From positions 1 to 43,393 of the forward strand of contig CASEYC010000091.1 of NCBI GenBank assembly GCA_949292025.1: a DNA stretch of 43,393 bases. The letters are read 5' to 3'. Position numbers and translations under genes: made by a program. Position 1 is the stretch's first letter. The number at the start of each line of letters is the position of its first letter. This stretch comes from an uncultured Bacteroides sp. GTDB taxonomy: Bacteria; Bacteroidota; Bacteroidia; Bacteroidales; Bacteroidaceae. The notes beneath the pieces were generated by a model. That model did no database searches and had not been told where the DNA came from. It saw only the letters and a program-made list of their open reading frames with translations. Shown piece by piece: positions 7,063 through 15,363 of the stretch.

Positions 7063-8508
7063 TCATCTTTTTTTGATGAGCAGGCAGAGTCCGGCCACCG
7101 TCAGCAGGGCGTTGATGAGCAGCAGCTCGAAGCTGATCTGGTAGCCGCCGAACCAAGCTTCGCTATGGCTTTTCAGCACGTAGCAGAGCAGGGGGGAGGC
7201 TACCGCCACGAGCGGCACCCAGCGGTCGCGCACGGGGCACCGGCAGGCCAGGCCGAAGATGAACATGCCCAGGATGGGACCGTAGGTGTACGACGCCAGA
7301 CTGTAGACGGCGTTGATGGCGCTGTCGTCGTTCAGCTCGTAGAAGACCACGATGACGATGACCATCAGCAGAGACATCACCACGTGCACCAGCTTGCGCG
7401 TCAGCGTCAGGTCGCGTTCGCCCTGTTTCTGGTCGGCCTGCAGGATGTCCACGGTGAACGAGGTGGTCAGTGCCGTCAGTGCCGAGCCGGCTGCGGAGTA
7501 GGCTGCGGCAATTAGCCCGATGATGAACACGATGCCGATGAACAGCGGGAACTCCTTGCTCCATGCCACTCGCCCGAAGAGGGCGTCGCCCGTGGCCCCT
7601 TCCGGCAGGCGGGCGTCGGCGTACATGTAGAGCAGGGTGCCCAGCACGAGGAAGAGTCCGATGACGAAGATTTGTACGAAGGCGCTCACCACCATGTTCT
7701 TCTGCGACTCGCGGAAGTTGCGGCAGCTCAGCGTGCGTTGCATCAGGTCCTGGTCCAGGCCCGTAGTGGCAATCACCATGAAGATACCCGCGATGAACTG
7801 CTTCCAGAAGTAGCGGCCGTCGTTGGGGTCGTCCAGGAAGAACACGCGGCTGGTGGGGTGGGCGGCCACGGCACCGGGCAATTCCGTCAAGCCCAGTCCC
7901 AGGTTATGGGCGATGTAGCCGATGCAGCACACCACGGACAGCACCAGGCACAGCGTCTTCAGCGCATCCGTCCAGATGAGCGACTTCACGCCTCCCCGGA
8001 AGGAATAGAGCCAGATGAGCGCCACGGTCAGCACCACGTTCACCGTGAAGGGCACGCCCAGCGGGCCGAACACCAGCGTCTGCAGCACCACGCACACCAC
8101 GAAGAAGCGCACCGATGCCCCCAGCATTTTCGACACGAAGAAGAACCACGCCCCCGTGCGGTAGGCAGACAGCCCGAAGCGGTGCTCCAGGTAGCCGTAG
8201 ATGCTCACGAGGTTCATCCGGTAGAAGGTGGGAATCAGCACCCATGCCACCAGCGCCGATCCTACGAAGAATCCCAGTACCATCTGCAGGTAGGCGTAGC
8301 CTCCCGCCTGCACCGCTCCCGGCACGGAGATGAACGTCACGCCCGAGATGCTGGCACCTATCATGGCTACCGTCACCATCAGCCACGATGACTTGCGCCC
8401 GCCGGTGAAGAAGCTCCGGTTGTCGGCCCTGCGGCCCGTTATCCACGAAAGAAGCAGAAGTAGGGCAAAGTAGCCCGCGATGGTGAGGAGTATAATCCAA
8501 GCAGTCAT
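7063..8508 (-). CDS. sodium:solute symporter (SSS family)
   Basis: Inner-membrane sodium-coupled uptake carrier of 481 residues with about 13 hydrophobic segments. The family pattern is clear in the N terminus (LSWITGRRADNRSFFTGGRK, then GASISGVTFISVPG), and the conserved core SAAGSALTALTTSF is the sodium-site region. It starts 12 nt after the namZ stop codon on the same strand, so the two form an operon. In Tannerella, MurT, the MurNAc carrier, belongs to the sodium:solute symporters; uptake of N-acetylmuramic acid or GlcNAc released by NamZ would fit. Substrate is an inference from position. Confidence 0.85.
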   Translation of the reverse strand: MTAWIILLTIAGYFALLLLLSWITGRRADNRSFFTGGRKSSWLMVTVAMIGASISGVTFISVPGAVQAGGYAYLQMVLGFFVGSALVAWVLIPTFYRMNLVSIYGYLEHRFGLSAYRTGAWFFFVSKMLGASVRFFVVCVVLQTLVFGPLGVPFTVNVVLTVALIWLYSFRGGVKSLIWTDALKTLCLVLSVVCCIGYIAHNLGLGLTELPGAVAAHPTSRVFFLDDPNDGRYFWKQFIAGIFMVIATTGLDQDLMQRTLSCRNFRESQKNMVVSAFVQIFVIGLFLVLGTLLYMYADARLPEGATGDALFGRVAWSKEFPLFIGIVFIIGLIAAAYSAAGSALTALTTSFTVDILQADQKQGERDLTLTRKLVHVVMSLLMVIVIVVFYELNDDSAINAVYSLASYTYGPILGMFIFGLACRCPVRDRWVPLVAVASPLLCYVLKSHSEAWFGGYQISFELLLINALLTVAGLCLLIKKR

Positions 8509-8520
8509 CAGGAGTGGGAT

Positions 8521-9690
8521 TTATTCATTATACAATAGGTAAGGTTTCCGTTGCGCCTTGAACCGCGCCACATCGTCCTGCCACGTGGCTTCAATCTCGT
8601 CTGCGCCCTTGCCTTCTTCTATCATCCGGCGCACGTAGGATACACCCATCAGCTTCTCGAAGAAGGAGGTGAAGAACTTGTCGCCCATCCCGAGGTTGCG
8701 GTAGGCGTCGATGAGGTAGCTGAGGTCGATGCCTTTCGTGCGCAGTTCGGCTTCGTCCAGGGTGCTGAGGTTGACGCCGTGGCAGAGCTTGTCGCGTTGC
8801 GGGGGATTCTTGGCGCCGGGCCGGCTGCGCGGGGTGAAGGTGTAGTCATAGCCCGTCATTCGCGGATGGCCGTACACCTGGAAGGGGAGATCCGTGCCGC
8901 GCCCCAGGCTGACGGGGGTTGCCTCGAAGTAGCAGAGCGAGGCGTAGAGGTAGACGGACTTCATGTCGGGCAGGTTGGGCGACGGGGGGATGGGCAGGCG
9001 GTATTCCGTCTGGTGCGTGTAGTTCAGGCAAGGGATGACGGTGACGTCGCACGTCCGTCCGCCGGGCAGCCAGCCTTCGCCGTTCACCATCAGGGCCAGT
9101 TCGCCCAGTGTCATCCCGTGCACGGTGGGGATGGGCAGCCAGCCCACGGCCGACTTGTGCTTCATGTCCAGGATGGGGCCGTCCACGTAGTGCCCGTTGG
9201 GGTTGGGGCGGTCAAGGATGAGCATCTGCTTGCCGTGTTCGGCGCAGACGTCCATCAGGCGGCACATCGAGGCGTAATAAGTATAGTAGCGCAGGCCCAC
9301 GTCCTGGATGTCCACGATGAGCAGGTCGAACTTTTGCATCGAGGCGACCGAGGGTTTGCCCAGCTTTCCATCGTAGAGGGAGAGGATGGGCACGCCCGTC
9401 TGCGGGTCCACCGAGCTGTTGACGTGTTCGCCCGCGTCGGCCTGCCCGCGGAAGCCGTGTTCGGGCGAGAAGATGGCGGTCACGTTGAAATGGTTCTCCA
9501 ACAGCACGTCCAGCAGGTGCTTGTCGCCTATCATGCCCGTGTGGTTGCTGAAGATGGCGATGCGCTTGTCCTGCAGCAGGGGGAAGTATTGGTCGGTGCG
9601 CTCGTCGCCGGGGATGACGCGCGCCTGTGCCGTGCCCAACAGGGTGGAGCACAGCAGCAGGGAGAGGAGGAAAAGTCGTGGATAGGTCAT
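8521..9690 (-). CDS. namZ: exo-beta-N-acetylmuramidase, NamZ/DUF1343 family
   Basis: Predicted secreted enzyme that removes terminal N-acetylmuramic acid from the non-reducing ends of peptidoglycan chains (GH171 family). The 389-residue protein begins with a signal peptide (MTYPRLFLLSLLLCSTLLGT, cleavage near AQA). The family signature IFSPEHGFRG has the Glu77-His78 pair that matches the proposed active-site residues, and QDVGLRYYTYYASM, LDRPNPNG and PTVHGMTLGELA are typical DUF1343 blocks. The following gene on the same strand, 12 nt away, is a sodium:solute symporter. A 17-nt leader motif and a large palindrome lie directly upstream. No murQ etherase is present in the window. Confidence 0.87.
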   Translation of the reverse strand: MTYPRLFLLSLLLCSTLLGTAQARVIPGDERTDQYFPLLQDKRIAIFSNHTGMIGDKHLLDVLLENHFNVTAIFSPEHGFRGQADAGEHVNSSVDPQTGVPILSLYDGKLGKPSVASMQKFDLLIVDIQDVGLRYYTYYASMCRLMDVCAEHGKQMLILDRPNPNGHYVDGPILDMKHKSAVGWLPIPTVHGMTLGELALMVNGEGWLPGGRTCDVTVIPCLNYTHQTEYRLPIPPSPNLPDMKSVYLYASLCYFEATPVSLGRGTDLPFQVYGHPRMTGYDYTFTPRSRPGAKNPPQRDKLCHGVNLSTLDEAELRTKGIDLSYLIDAYRNLGMGDKFFTSFFEKLMGVSYVRRMIEEGKGADEIEATWQDDVARFKAQRKPYLLYNE

Positions 9691-9694
9691 GGGA

Positions 9695-9711
9695 AAATGA
9701 TAATTTATCGG
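9695..9711 (-). promoter_or_regulatory. 17-nt leader motif, copy 2
   Basis: Minus-strand CCGATAAATTATCATTT ends 4 nt before the namZ ATG. It differs from the copies at 3588-3604 and 15364-15380 by one base each. Confidence 0.5.
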
Positions 9712-9720
9712 TGATGATTT

Positions 9721-9832
9721 TTAGACGCAGATGACGCGGATGACGCGGATGACGCAGATTCATTATCTTTATAAACTGATTATCTGCCATCTAAAATTAT
9801 AAATCTGCGTTATCCGCGTCATCTGCGTCTAA
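9721..9832. repeat. intergenic palindromic repeat, GCGGAT family, copy 2
   Basis: The left arm (9721-9760) is built of GACGCGGAT/GACGCAGAT 9-mers. The right arm (9802-9832) is its inverse with one 9-nt unit fewer. The flanks also match copy 1: the leader motif lies on the namZ side and a CTAAAnnATTAAATTCCTATTT-like tail lies near the stop codon of the upstream gene. The element therefore spans almost the whole 161-bp gap between the NSS transporter gene and namZ. Confidence 0.85.
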
Positions 9833-9851
9833 AGAATTAAATTCCTATTTG

Positions 9852-11216
9852 TCAAATCAGATGCAGCTCATTGATGAAGATGAAGGCGATGCCGATGGGT
9901 GCCACGAACTTCAGCAGGAAGACAATCAGGCCGTAGATGCGCAGGCGCAGGGTGCCGCGGTTGGTCAGCTCCTCGCGGACAATCTTCTTGTCCAGGAACC
10001 AGCCCGTGAACAGCGAGATGAAGAATCCGCCCAGCGGCATCATCAGCTTGGCCGTGATGAAGTCGAAGAAGTCGAACAGCGTCATGCCGAACAGCGTGTA
10101 GTCACTTCCGATGCCCAACGACAACGAACAGAGCGTGCCCAGCACGATGCAGCCTCCCGTCACCAGCCGGGCCGCCTTGACGCGGGACATGTTGAACTCC
10201 TCGTGCAGGTAGGCTGTCACCACTTCGTGCAGGGAGATGGTGGAGGTCAGCGCAGCCAGGGCCAGCAGAATGTAGAACATCACGGCCAGCAGCGCGGCGA
10301 TGAAGGGCACGTTGCCGAAAGCTTGCTGGAAGACGTTGGGCAGGGTGACGAACAGCAGGCCGGGGCCTGAATCGGGCTGGATGCCCACCGCGAAGGCGGC
10401 GGGGAAGATGATGAAGCCCGCCAGGATGGCCACCAGCGTGTCGATGACCGCCACGCTGAACGCCGTCTTCGGCAGGTTGGTGTCGGGCTTGAAGTAGGAG
10501 GCGTAGGTGCAGAGGCAGCCCATGCCCACGCTGAGCGAGAAGAATGCCTGCCCCATGGCGGCCAGCAGCACGCTGCCGTCCACCTTGCTGAAGTCGGGCT
10601 TCAGCAGGAACTCGATGCCGCTTCCCGCGCCGGGCAGCAGGATGGCGCAGACGGCCAGGATGAGCAGCAGGATGAAGAGGGCGGGCATCATCACCTTGGA
10701 CGATCGCTCAATGCCTTTCTCCACGCCTCTCACCACGATGAAGTGGGTCAGCAACAGGAAGACAATGGTCCACACTACGGGCAGCCACGGGTGGCTGACG
10801 AAGGAGTTGTAGAATTGCACGAAGTCATCCGGCCCCTTGTCCGCAAAGGTGCCGATGCCCGAATCCACCATGTACTCCAGCGTCCAGCCGGCCACCACGG
10901 AGTAATAGCTCAGGATGAGGAAGCCGGCCAATACGCCCATGCGCCCCACCCAGCGCCATTGCGTGCCGGGAGCCAGCTTCTGGTAGGCGCGGGCGGTGTT
11001 GGACTGCGAGCGGCGGCCGATGATGAACTCGGCCATCATGATGGGCGCGCCGAACAGCAGCACGCACCCCAGGTAGGTGAGGATGAAGGCAGCACCGCCG
11101 TATTCGCCCGTCATGTAGGGGAAGCGCCAGATGTTGCCCAAGCCCACCGCCGAGCCCGCAGAGGCGAGGATGACGCCCAGTTTGGTGCCGAAATTTGCTC
11201 TTTTGTTTGTTGTCAT
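9852..11216 (-). CDS. neurotransmitter:sodium symporter (NSS/SNF) family transporter
   Basis: Inner-membrane sodium-coupled carrier of 454 residues, most likely for an amino acid. The family signature is clear near the start, GVILASAGSAVGLGNIWRFP, with the unwound first helix that binds substrate and sodium. LFFSLSVGMGCL-like sequence (AFFSLSVGMGCLCTYASY) is the helix 6 signature. Start at 11216 (MTTNKRANFGTKLG) was chosen because it immediately precedes the conserved first helix; the longer frame runs through the promoter. A TACATTTG box lies at 11265-11272. It precedes namZ on the same strand, separated by a palindromic repeat, so cotranscription is uncertain. Confidence 0.88.
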   Translation of the reverse strand: MTTNKRANFGTKLGVILASAGSAVGLGNIWRFPYMTGEYGGAAFILTYLGCVLLFGAPIMMAEFIIGRRSQSNTARAYQKLAPGTQWRWVGRMGVLAGFLILSYYSVVAGWTLEYMVDSGIGTFADKGPDDFVQFYNSFVSHPWLPVVWTIVFLLLTHFIVVRGVEKGIERSSKVMMPALFILLLILAVCAILLPGAGSGIEFLLKPDFSKVDGSVLLAAMGQAFFSLSVGMGCLCTYASYFKPDTNLPKTAFSVAVIDTLVAILAGFIIFPAAFAVGIQPDSGPGLLFVTLPNVFQQAFGNVPFIAALLAVMFYILLALAALTSTISLHEVVTAYLHEEFNMSRVKAARLVTGGCIVLGTLCSLSLGIGSDYTLFGMTLFDFFDFITAKLMMPLGGFFISLFTGWFLDKKIVREELTNRGTLRLRIYGLIVFLLKFVAPIGIAFIFINELHLI

Positions 11217-11264
11217 GGTCCTGTGGTTTTCTTTCAATTTGTTATTAAAAGCAATAGAATCGTG

Positions 11265-11272
11265 CAAATGTA
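11265..11272 (-). promoter_or_regulatory. -7 element of the NSS transporter promoter
   Basis: TACATTTG on the minus strand lies 49 nt before the chosen start codon. No good TTTG is seen at the proper spacing. Confidence 0.45.
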
Positions 11273-11313
11273 GGAAATCTTCTGTATTTTTGGGGCGCAA
11301 TTCGTAATTTTTT

Positions 11314-11706
11314 ATGCGTATGCTGTACTTTATCAAGAAATACCCCCTCTCGTTGCTGGTGATACTGGCTGTGATTTACCTTTCTTTCTTCCGTCCGCCC
11401 AGCACGGAGTTGAGCACCATCCCTAATATAGATAAGGTGGTGCATGTGTGCATGTACTTCGGCATGTCCGGCATGTTGTGGCTGGAGTTCCTGCGGGCGC
11501 ACCGGCGGGACCACACGCCGTTGTGGCACGCCTGGGTGGGCGCGTTGCTCTGTCCCGTTCTGTTCAGCGGGGTGGTGGAGCTGTTGCAGGCCTATTGCAC
11601 CACCTACCGTGGCGGCGACTGGTGGGACTTTGCCGCCAACACGGCAGGGGCACTCTTGGCGTCGGGGGTGGCGCAGGTGGTGCGTAGAAGGTTCTTTATC
11701 GGGTAA
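11314..11706 (+). CDS. VanZ-like membrane protein
   Basis: Small integral membrane protein of 130 residues with four hydrophobic segments. The family pattern is FIKKYPLSLLVILAVIYLSF, then PNIDKVVHVCMYFGMSG and VELLQAYCTTYRGGDWWDFA, ending ANTAGALLA. VanZ-fold proteins have no agreed reaction; the founder gives low-level teicoplanin resistance. It is divergent from the NSS transporter and its 3' end overlaps the convergent murF gene by 11 bp, so no terminator separates the two. The start could also be the Met two codons downstream. Confidence 0.8.
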   Translation: MRMLYFIKKYPLSLLVILAVIYLSFFRPPSTELSTIPNIDKVVHVCMYFGMSGMLWLEFLRAHRRDHTPLWHAWVGALLCPVLFSGVVELLQAYCTTYRGGDWWDFAANTAGALLASGVAQVVRRRFFIG

Positions 11707-13021
11707 GCTCCTCCGCCACCGTGTTCAGGTGCATCCCGTTGGAGCCTTTTATCAGGATGGTCTTGCCCGTGGGGCGGTGTGCGTGCAGCTCGGCGATGAG
11801 GGCAGGGGCATCGGGATAGGTGGGATAGCGGTGGCGTGTGGCGGCGAATTGCGTGCCCACCAGCACCACGTCCTCGAATCCGCAGGCTTCCAGGTGGTCC
11901 ACTATCTCCTGGTGCAGGGCGGGGCTTTCGGCTCCCAGTTCGCGCATGTCTCCCAGTATCAGCATCTTGTGGCCGGCCTGCATCTTGTGGAAATTATCGA
12001 TGGCGGCCTTCATGCTGGTGGGGTTGGCGTTGTAGGCATCCACGATGAGGGTGTTGTCTGCCGTGCGCACCAGTTGCGAGCGGTTGTTGTGGGGGGCGTA
12101 TCCTTCCAAGGCCTGGTCAATCTGTTCGGCCGGGACATGGAAATAATGTCCCACGGTGATGGCGGCCAGTGCGTTGGGCAGGTTGTATTCTCCGATGAGG
12201 CGTGTCTGCACGGGGTGTGCCTCCGTGTCCCCTTCCGCTTTCCATTGCAAGGCTAGGCAGGGCGAGTTGCCGGTCATCTGCCCGCTGACGTACAGTCCTG
12301 CCTGCGTGCCGTAGCATACCTGTTTCAGGTCGTGCGCCATTTCTTTCAAGTACGGGTTGTCCTCGTGCACGAAGACCGTCGCCCCGCCTTTCTCCCGCAG
12401 GAAGTCGAACAGTTCGCCTTTGGTGCGGATGACGCCTTCGAAGGAGCCGAAGCCCTCCAGATGTGCCCGTCCCACGTTGGTGATGAGGCCGTAGTCCGGC
12501 TCGGCGATGTCCACCAGCTCGCGGATGTCGCCCGGGTGGCTGGCGCCCATCTCGATGACGGCCAGTTGGTGCTCGGGGCGCAGGCCCAGCAGGGTGAGGG
12601 GCACGCCGATGTGGTTGTTCTGGTTGCCTTGCGTGTAGTGCAGGGCGTATTTCCGGGAGAGGACGGCGGCCATCAGTTCCTTGGTGGTGGTCTTTCCGTT
12701 GGTGCCGGTGATGCCTATGACAGGGGTGCCCAATGCGCGGCGGTGGTGGCGTGCCAATCCTTGCAGGGCCTTCAGGCTGTCGTCCACCAGGAGGTAGCGC
12801 GCGTCGCCTTCGGGCAGGTACTTGGGATTGTCGATGACGGCGTATGCACAGCCGTCCTTCAGGGCTTGGGCGGCAAAGGCGTTGCCGTCGAACGTCTCGC
12901 CCCGGAGGGCGAAGAACAGGGAACCTGCGGGGCAACGGCGGCTGTCGGTGGTGACGCCCGTGGTTTGCAGGAATATCCGGTAGAGGGTGGTGAGGTCTGT
13001 CATTGTAGTCATATCAGTCAA
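11696..13021 (-). CDS. murF: UDP-N-acetylmuramoyl-tripeptide--D-alanyl-D-alanine ligase
   Basis: Cytoplasmic Mur ligase that adds D-Ala-D-Ala to the peptidoglycan precursor, with ATP. The 441 residues include the N-terminal UMT-binding domain (TTDSRRCPAGSLFFAL), Walker A GTNGKTTT (residues 106-113), the central NQNNHIGVPLTLL and IEMGASHPGDI, TNVGRAHLEGFGS, and the C-terminal DAYNANPTSM plus ILGDMRELG blocks. Start choice is open among Met at 13021, 13012 and 13003; MTDLTTLYRIFL at 13003 looks most like related proteins. The gene begins 8 nt after an XRE-type regulator gene, which suggests cotranscription. It stands apart from the main mur/dcw cluster, as is common for murF in this group. Confidence 0.93.
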   Translation of the reverse strand: MTDMTTMTDLTTLYRIFLQTTGVTTDSRRCPAGSLFFALRGETFDGNAFAAQALKDGCAYAVIDNPKYLPEGDARYLLVDDSLKALQGLARHHRRALGTPVIGITGTNGKTTTKELMAAVLSRKYALHYTQGNQNNHIGVPLTLLGLRPEHQLAVIEMGASHPGDIRELVDIAEPDYGLITNVGRAHLEGFGSFEGVIRTKGELFDFLREKGGATVFVHEDNPYLKEMAHDLKQVCYGTQAGLYVSGQMTGNSPCLALQWKAEGDTEAHPVQTRLIGEYNLPNALAAITVGHYFHVPAEQIDQALEGYAPHNNRSQLVRTADNTLIVDAYNANPTSMKAAIDNFHKMQAGHKMLILGDMRELGAESPALHQEIVDHLEACGFEDVVLVGTQFAATRHRYPTYPDAPALIAELHAHRPTGKTILIKGSNGMHLNTVAEELTR

Positions 13022-13029
13022 GTGGTTTG

Positions 13030-13341
13030 TTACATAAAGACAGGTGAGAAATTCATCCGCAGCGCATGGGCAATGCGCAGGAAACTGGACAATTGTATGT
13101 CAGTCTCCCCCTTTTCGATGCGGGCTATGTAGCTGCGGGCTGTCCCTGTCTTTTCGGCAAGTTCCTTTTGGGTCATTTTCAGTTCTTTGCGCCGATCGCG
13201 CAGAATGTTTCCATAATAATAGGCTTGTGCTTTCTCATCGAATGCCTTGCGGCTTTCGGTGCCTTCTTCTCCGTATTTCTCGTTGAGCAATTCGTCTGCA
13301 TTGTGCAGTTGCATCAGCTTGTTTTCGTCAAAGTGTATCAT
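13030..13341 (-). CDS. XRE-family regulator, HigA antitoxin-like, without a toxin partner
   Basis: A 103-residue protein with a helix-turn-helix in its C-terminal half (LKMTQKELAEKTGTARSYIA, then RIEKGETDIQLSSFLRIAHA). The preceding helical region (DEKAQAYYYGNILRDRRKE) is typical of the HigA-like antitoxins of RelE/HigB pairs. Those are normally 3' of a 100-120 residue toxin gene. Here the 368 nt upstream hold only promoters and a repeat, and the downstream gene is murF. It may therefore be an orphan antitoxin kept as a regulator, possibly of its own operon with murF. A good promoter precedes it (13363-13393). Confidence 0.8.
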   Translation of the reverse strand: MIHFDENKLMQLHNADELLNEKYGEEGTESRKAFDEKAQAYYYGNILRDRRKELKMTQKELAEKTGTARSYIARIEKGETDIQLSSFLRIAHALRMNFSPVFM

Positions 13342-13362
13342 TTGTATATCCTAATGGTGTTG

Positions 13363-13393
13363 CAAAGGTAACTAATTGGATACATTCGAGCAA
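13363..13393 (-). promoter_or_regulatory. promoter of the XRE regulator-murF unit
   Basis: Minus-strand TTGC (plus 13390-13393), 19 nt, then TACCTTTG (plus 13363-13370), 21 nt before the start codon at 13341. Confidence 0.6.
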
Positions 13394-13503
13394 GAAAGAA
13401 GTGTTTTTTCTATGACAGATATCCCTTTCCTCTTTATGGATTATAAGGGCATCCTTTTAGGGCTGATTTCCTGTTGTTTTATATGGTTTTGCTTGGCGGT
13501 ATC

Positions 13504-13582
13504 CCCGCCCGCGCTCGGCGGTACGCCCAAGCGTGCTTGGCGGTACGCCCGCCCGTGCTTAGGCGTGCTTCCGCCTAAACGC
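13504..13582. repeat. GC-rich 22-nt tandem repeat, locus B
   Basis: Units end or begin at 13524, 13546 and 13568 (22-nt step) and consist of alternating inverse halves, for example CCAAGCGTGCTTGG. CCGCCCGTGCTTAGGCG at 13549-13565 recurs exactly at 27282-27298. The block is the central part of the 368-bp gap between the divergent XRE and folP genes. The rest of that gap holds the two promoters and nothing else that I can recognise. Confidence 0.7.
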
Positions 13583-13678
13583 TGAAAATGAGGGGCATCG
13601 GCATGAAGAAATGCACATCGGATGCGGGCTTCCGATGAAAAAATCAAGCGCACAGGCATAGGGTAGTGCTTTTTTCCT

Positions 13679-13686
13679 TACTTTTG
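13679..13686 (+). promoter_or_regulatory. -7 element of the folP promoter
   Basis: TACTTTTG lies 23 nt before the folP ATG. The expected -33 TTTG is missing. Confidence 0.5.
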
Positions 13687-13709
13687 CAAGGACTAAGTGA
13701 AAACAGACT

Positions 13710-14567
13710 ATGCAGACAACCTATACAATCAATGTGAACGGCACGCTGATGGACCTTTCCACGCCCCGCGTGATGGGCATTGTCAACGTGACGCCCGATT
13801 CCTTCTTCGCGGGAAGCCGCACGCAGACGGAGGACGCCATCGCCCGCCGCGTGGAGCAACTCGTGGCGGAAGGAGCCGATATCCTTGACATTGGCGGCTA
13901 CTCGTCAAGACCGGGGGCGGCCGATGTATCGCCCGAAGAAGAATGTGAACGCCTGCGCCTCGGCCTTGGGGTCATCAGCCGGGTGTGTCCCGATGCCGTG
14001 GTGTCCGTCGATACCTTCCGGGCGGACGTGGCGCGGATGTGCGTGGAGGAGTATGGCGCGGCCATCATCAACGACATTTCGGGGGGCGAGCTGGACGCGG
14101 AAATGTTTCCCACCGTGGCCCGGCTGGGCGTTCCCTATGTCCTGATGCACATGCAGGGCACGCCGCAACACATGCAGGACGCTCCCCATTATGACGATGT
14201 GTTGCGTGATGTCTTCCTCTACTTTGCCCGCAAGGTGCAGCAGCTGCGCGACCTGGGGGAGAAGGACATCATCCTCGACCCCGGCTTCGGCTTCGGCAAG
14301 ACGCTGGAGGACAATTACACCCTGCTGGCGCACCTGGACGAGTTTCCCTCCGTCTTCGGCCTGCCCGTATTGGCCGGCGTGTCGCGCAAGTCGATGATAA
14401 CCAAGGTGCTGGGCATCACGCCTGCCGAAGCCCTGAACGGCACCAGCGTGCTGAACACCCTCTGCCTGACGAAAGGCGCCTCCATCCTGCGCGTGCACGA
14501 CGTGCGTCCTGCCGTGGAGGCCGTCCGGCTGGTGCAGGCGGCAGGCCGAAGCGTCACTAACCCCTAA
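13710..14567 (+). CDS. folP: dihydropteroate synthase
   Basis: Cytoplasmic folate enzyme joining dihydropterin pyrophosphate and p-aminobenzoate; the sulfonamide target. The 285 residues carry both family signatures: MGIVNVTPDSFFAGSRT (near residues 22-38) and DILDIGGYSSRPGA (near 58-71). IINDISGG, DPGFGFGKT and GVSRKSMI follow in order, so all loops of the TIM barrel are intact. The last codons (SVTNP-stop) are formed by a 14-nt tandem repeat that continues into the spacer before dacA. folP next to dacA is a usual Bacteroidetes arrangement. Confidence 0.95.
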   Translation: MQTTYTINVNGTLMDLSTPRVMGIVNVTPDSFFAGSRTQTEDAIARRVEQLVAEGADILDIGGYSSRPGAADVSPEEECERLRLGLGVISRVCPDAVVSVDTFRADVARMCVEEYGAAIINDISGGELDAEMFPTVARLGVPYVLMHMQGTPQHMQDAPHYDDVLRDVFLYFARKVQQLRDLGEKDIILDPGFGFGKTLEDNYTLLAHLDEFPSVFGLPVLAGVSRKSMITKVLGITPAEALNGTSVLNTLCLTKGASILRVHDVRPAVEAVRLVQAAGRSVTNP

Positions 14568-14592
14568 TCACTAACCCCTAATCACTACTCCC
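14554..14592 (+). repeat. 14-nt tandem repeat across the folP stop codon
   Basis: TCACTAACCCCTAA occurs at 14554-14567 and again at 14568-14581, with a partial third copy from 14582. The first copy encodes the folP C terminus and its stop; the others fill the 25-nt spacer before the GTG start of dacA. Confidence 0.8.
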
Positions 14593-15354
14593 GTGTTTTT
14601 CGCATTTGGCATAAAAGACCTCATAGACATCCTGCTGGTGGCCCTGCTGCTGTACTACACGTACAAGCTGATGAAGGCCTCCGGCTCCCTCAACGTGTTC
14701 ATCGGCATCCTGGTGTTCATCCTCCTTTGGCTGGTGGTGTCGCAGGTGCTGGAGATGAAACTGCTGGGCTCCATCTTCGACAAGCTGGTCAGTGTGGGCG
14801 TGCTGGCCCTCATCATCCTTTTCCAGGAGGAGATCCGCCGCTTCCTGCTGACGTTGGGCTCGCACCGGCACATCAAGAAGTTCGTCAACTTCTTCACGGG
14901 CAACAAACAGGCCGACGTCACCCACGAGGACATCATGCCCATCGTGATGGCCTGCGTCAGCATGGGCCGCCAGAAGGTGGGCGCACTGATAGTCATTGAG
15001 CACGACATGCCCCTGGACGACGTGGTGCGCACGGGCGATGTCATAGACGCCAACATCAACCAGCGGCTCATTGAGAACATCTTCTTCAAGAACAGCCCCC
15101 TGCATGATGGGGCGATGGTCATCAGCAAGAAGCGCATCAAGGCCGCGGGCTGCATCCTGCCCGTGTCCCACAACCTGGACATCCCCAAGGAATTGGGCTT
15201 GCGCCACCGTGCCGCGCTGGGCATCTCGCAGGTGTCCGATGCCCACGCCATCATCGTGTCCGAAGAGACGGGCGGCATTTCCGTGGCCTACAAGGGGCAG
15301 TTCCACCTGCGCCTCAATGCCGAGGGGCTGGAAAGCCTGCTGACGAAGCAGTAA
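14593..15354 (+). CDS. dacA: diadenylate cyclase, membrane-bound CdaA type
   Basis: Makes cyclic di-AMP from two ATP. The 253-residue protein has three N-terminal membrane helices (about residues 5-80) followed by a DAC domain. The catalytic motifs are present: DGA at 172-174 (NSPLHDGAMVI) and RHRAA at 204-208. The start is GTG at 14593, the only start that keeps the complete first helix (VFFAFGIKDLIDILL). It is translated 25 nt after folP and sits upstream of tldD. Cyclic di-AMP commonly controls potassium/osmolyte transport and cell-wall homeostasis; no CdaR-like regulator is seen beside it. Confidence 0.93.
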   Translation: MFFAFGIKDLIDILLVALLLYYTYKLMKASGSLNVFIGILVFILLWLVVSQVLEMKLLGSIFDKLVSVGVLALIILFQEEIRRFLLTLGSHRHIKKFVNFFTGNKQADVTHEDIMPIVMACVSMGRQKVGALIVIEHDMPLDDVVRTGDVIDANINQRLIENIFFKNSPLHDGAMVISKKRIKAAGCILPVSHNLDIPKELGLRHRAALGISQVSDAHAIIVSEETGGISVAYKGQFHLRLNAEGLESLLTKQ

Positions 15355-15363
15355 ATAGGAATC

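Noticed and set aside
13376-13585. 69-codon plus-strand frame between the XRE gene and folP
   Set aside because: It overlaps the XRE promoter and the GC-rich repeat, and its second half is just the repeat translated; no evidence of coding.
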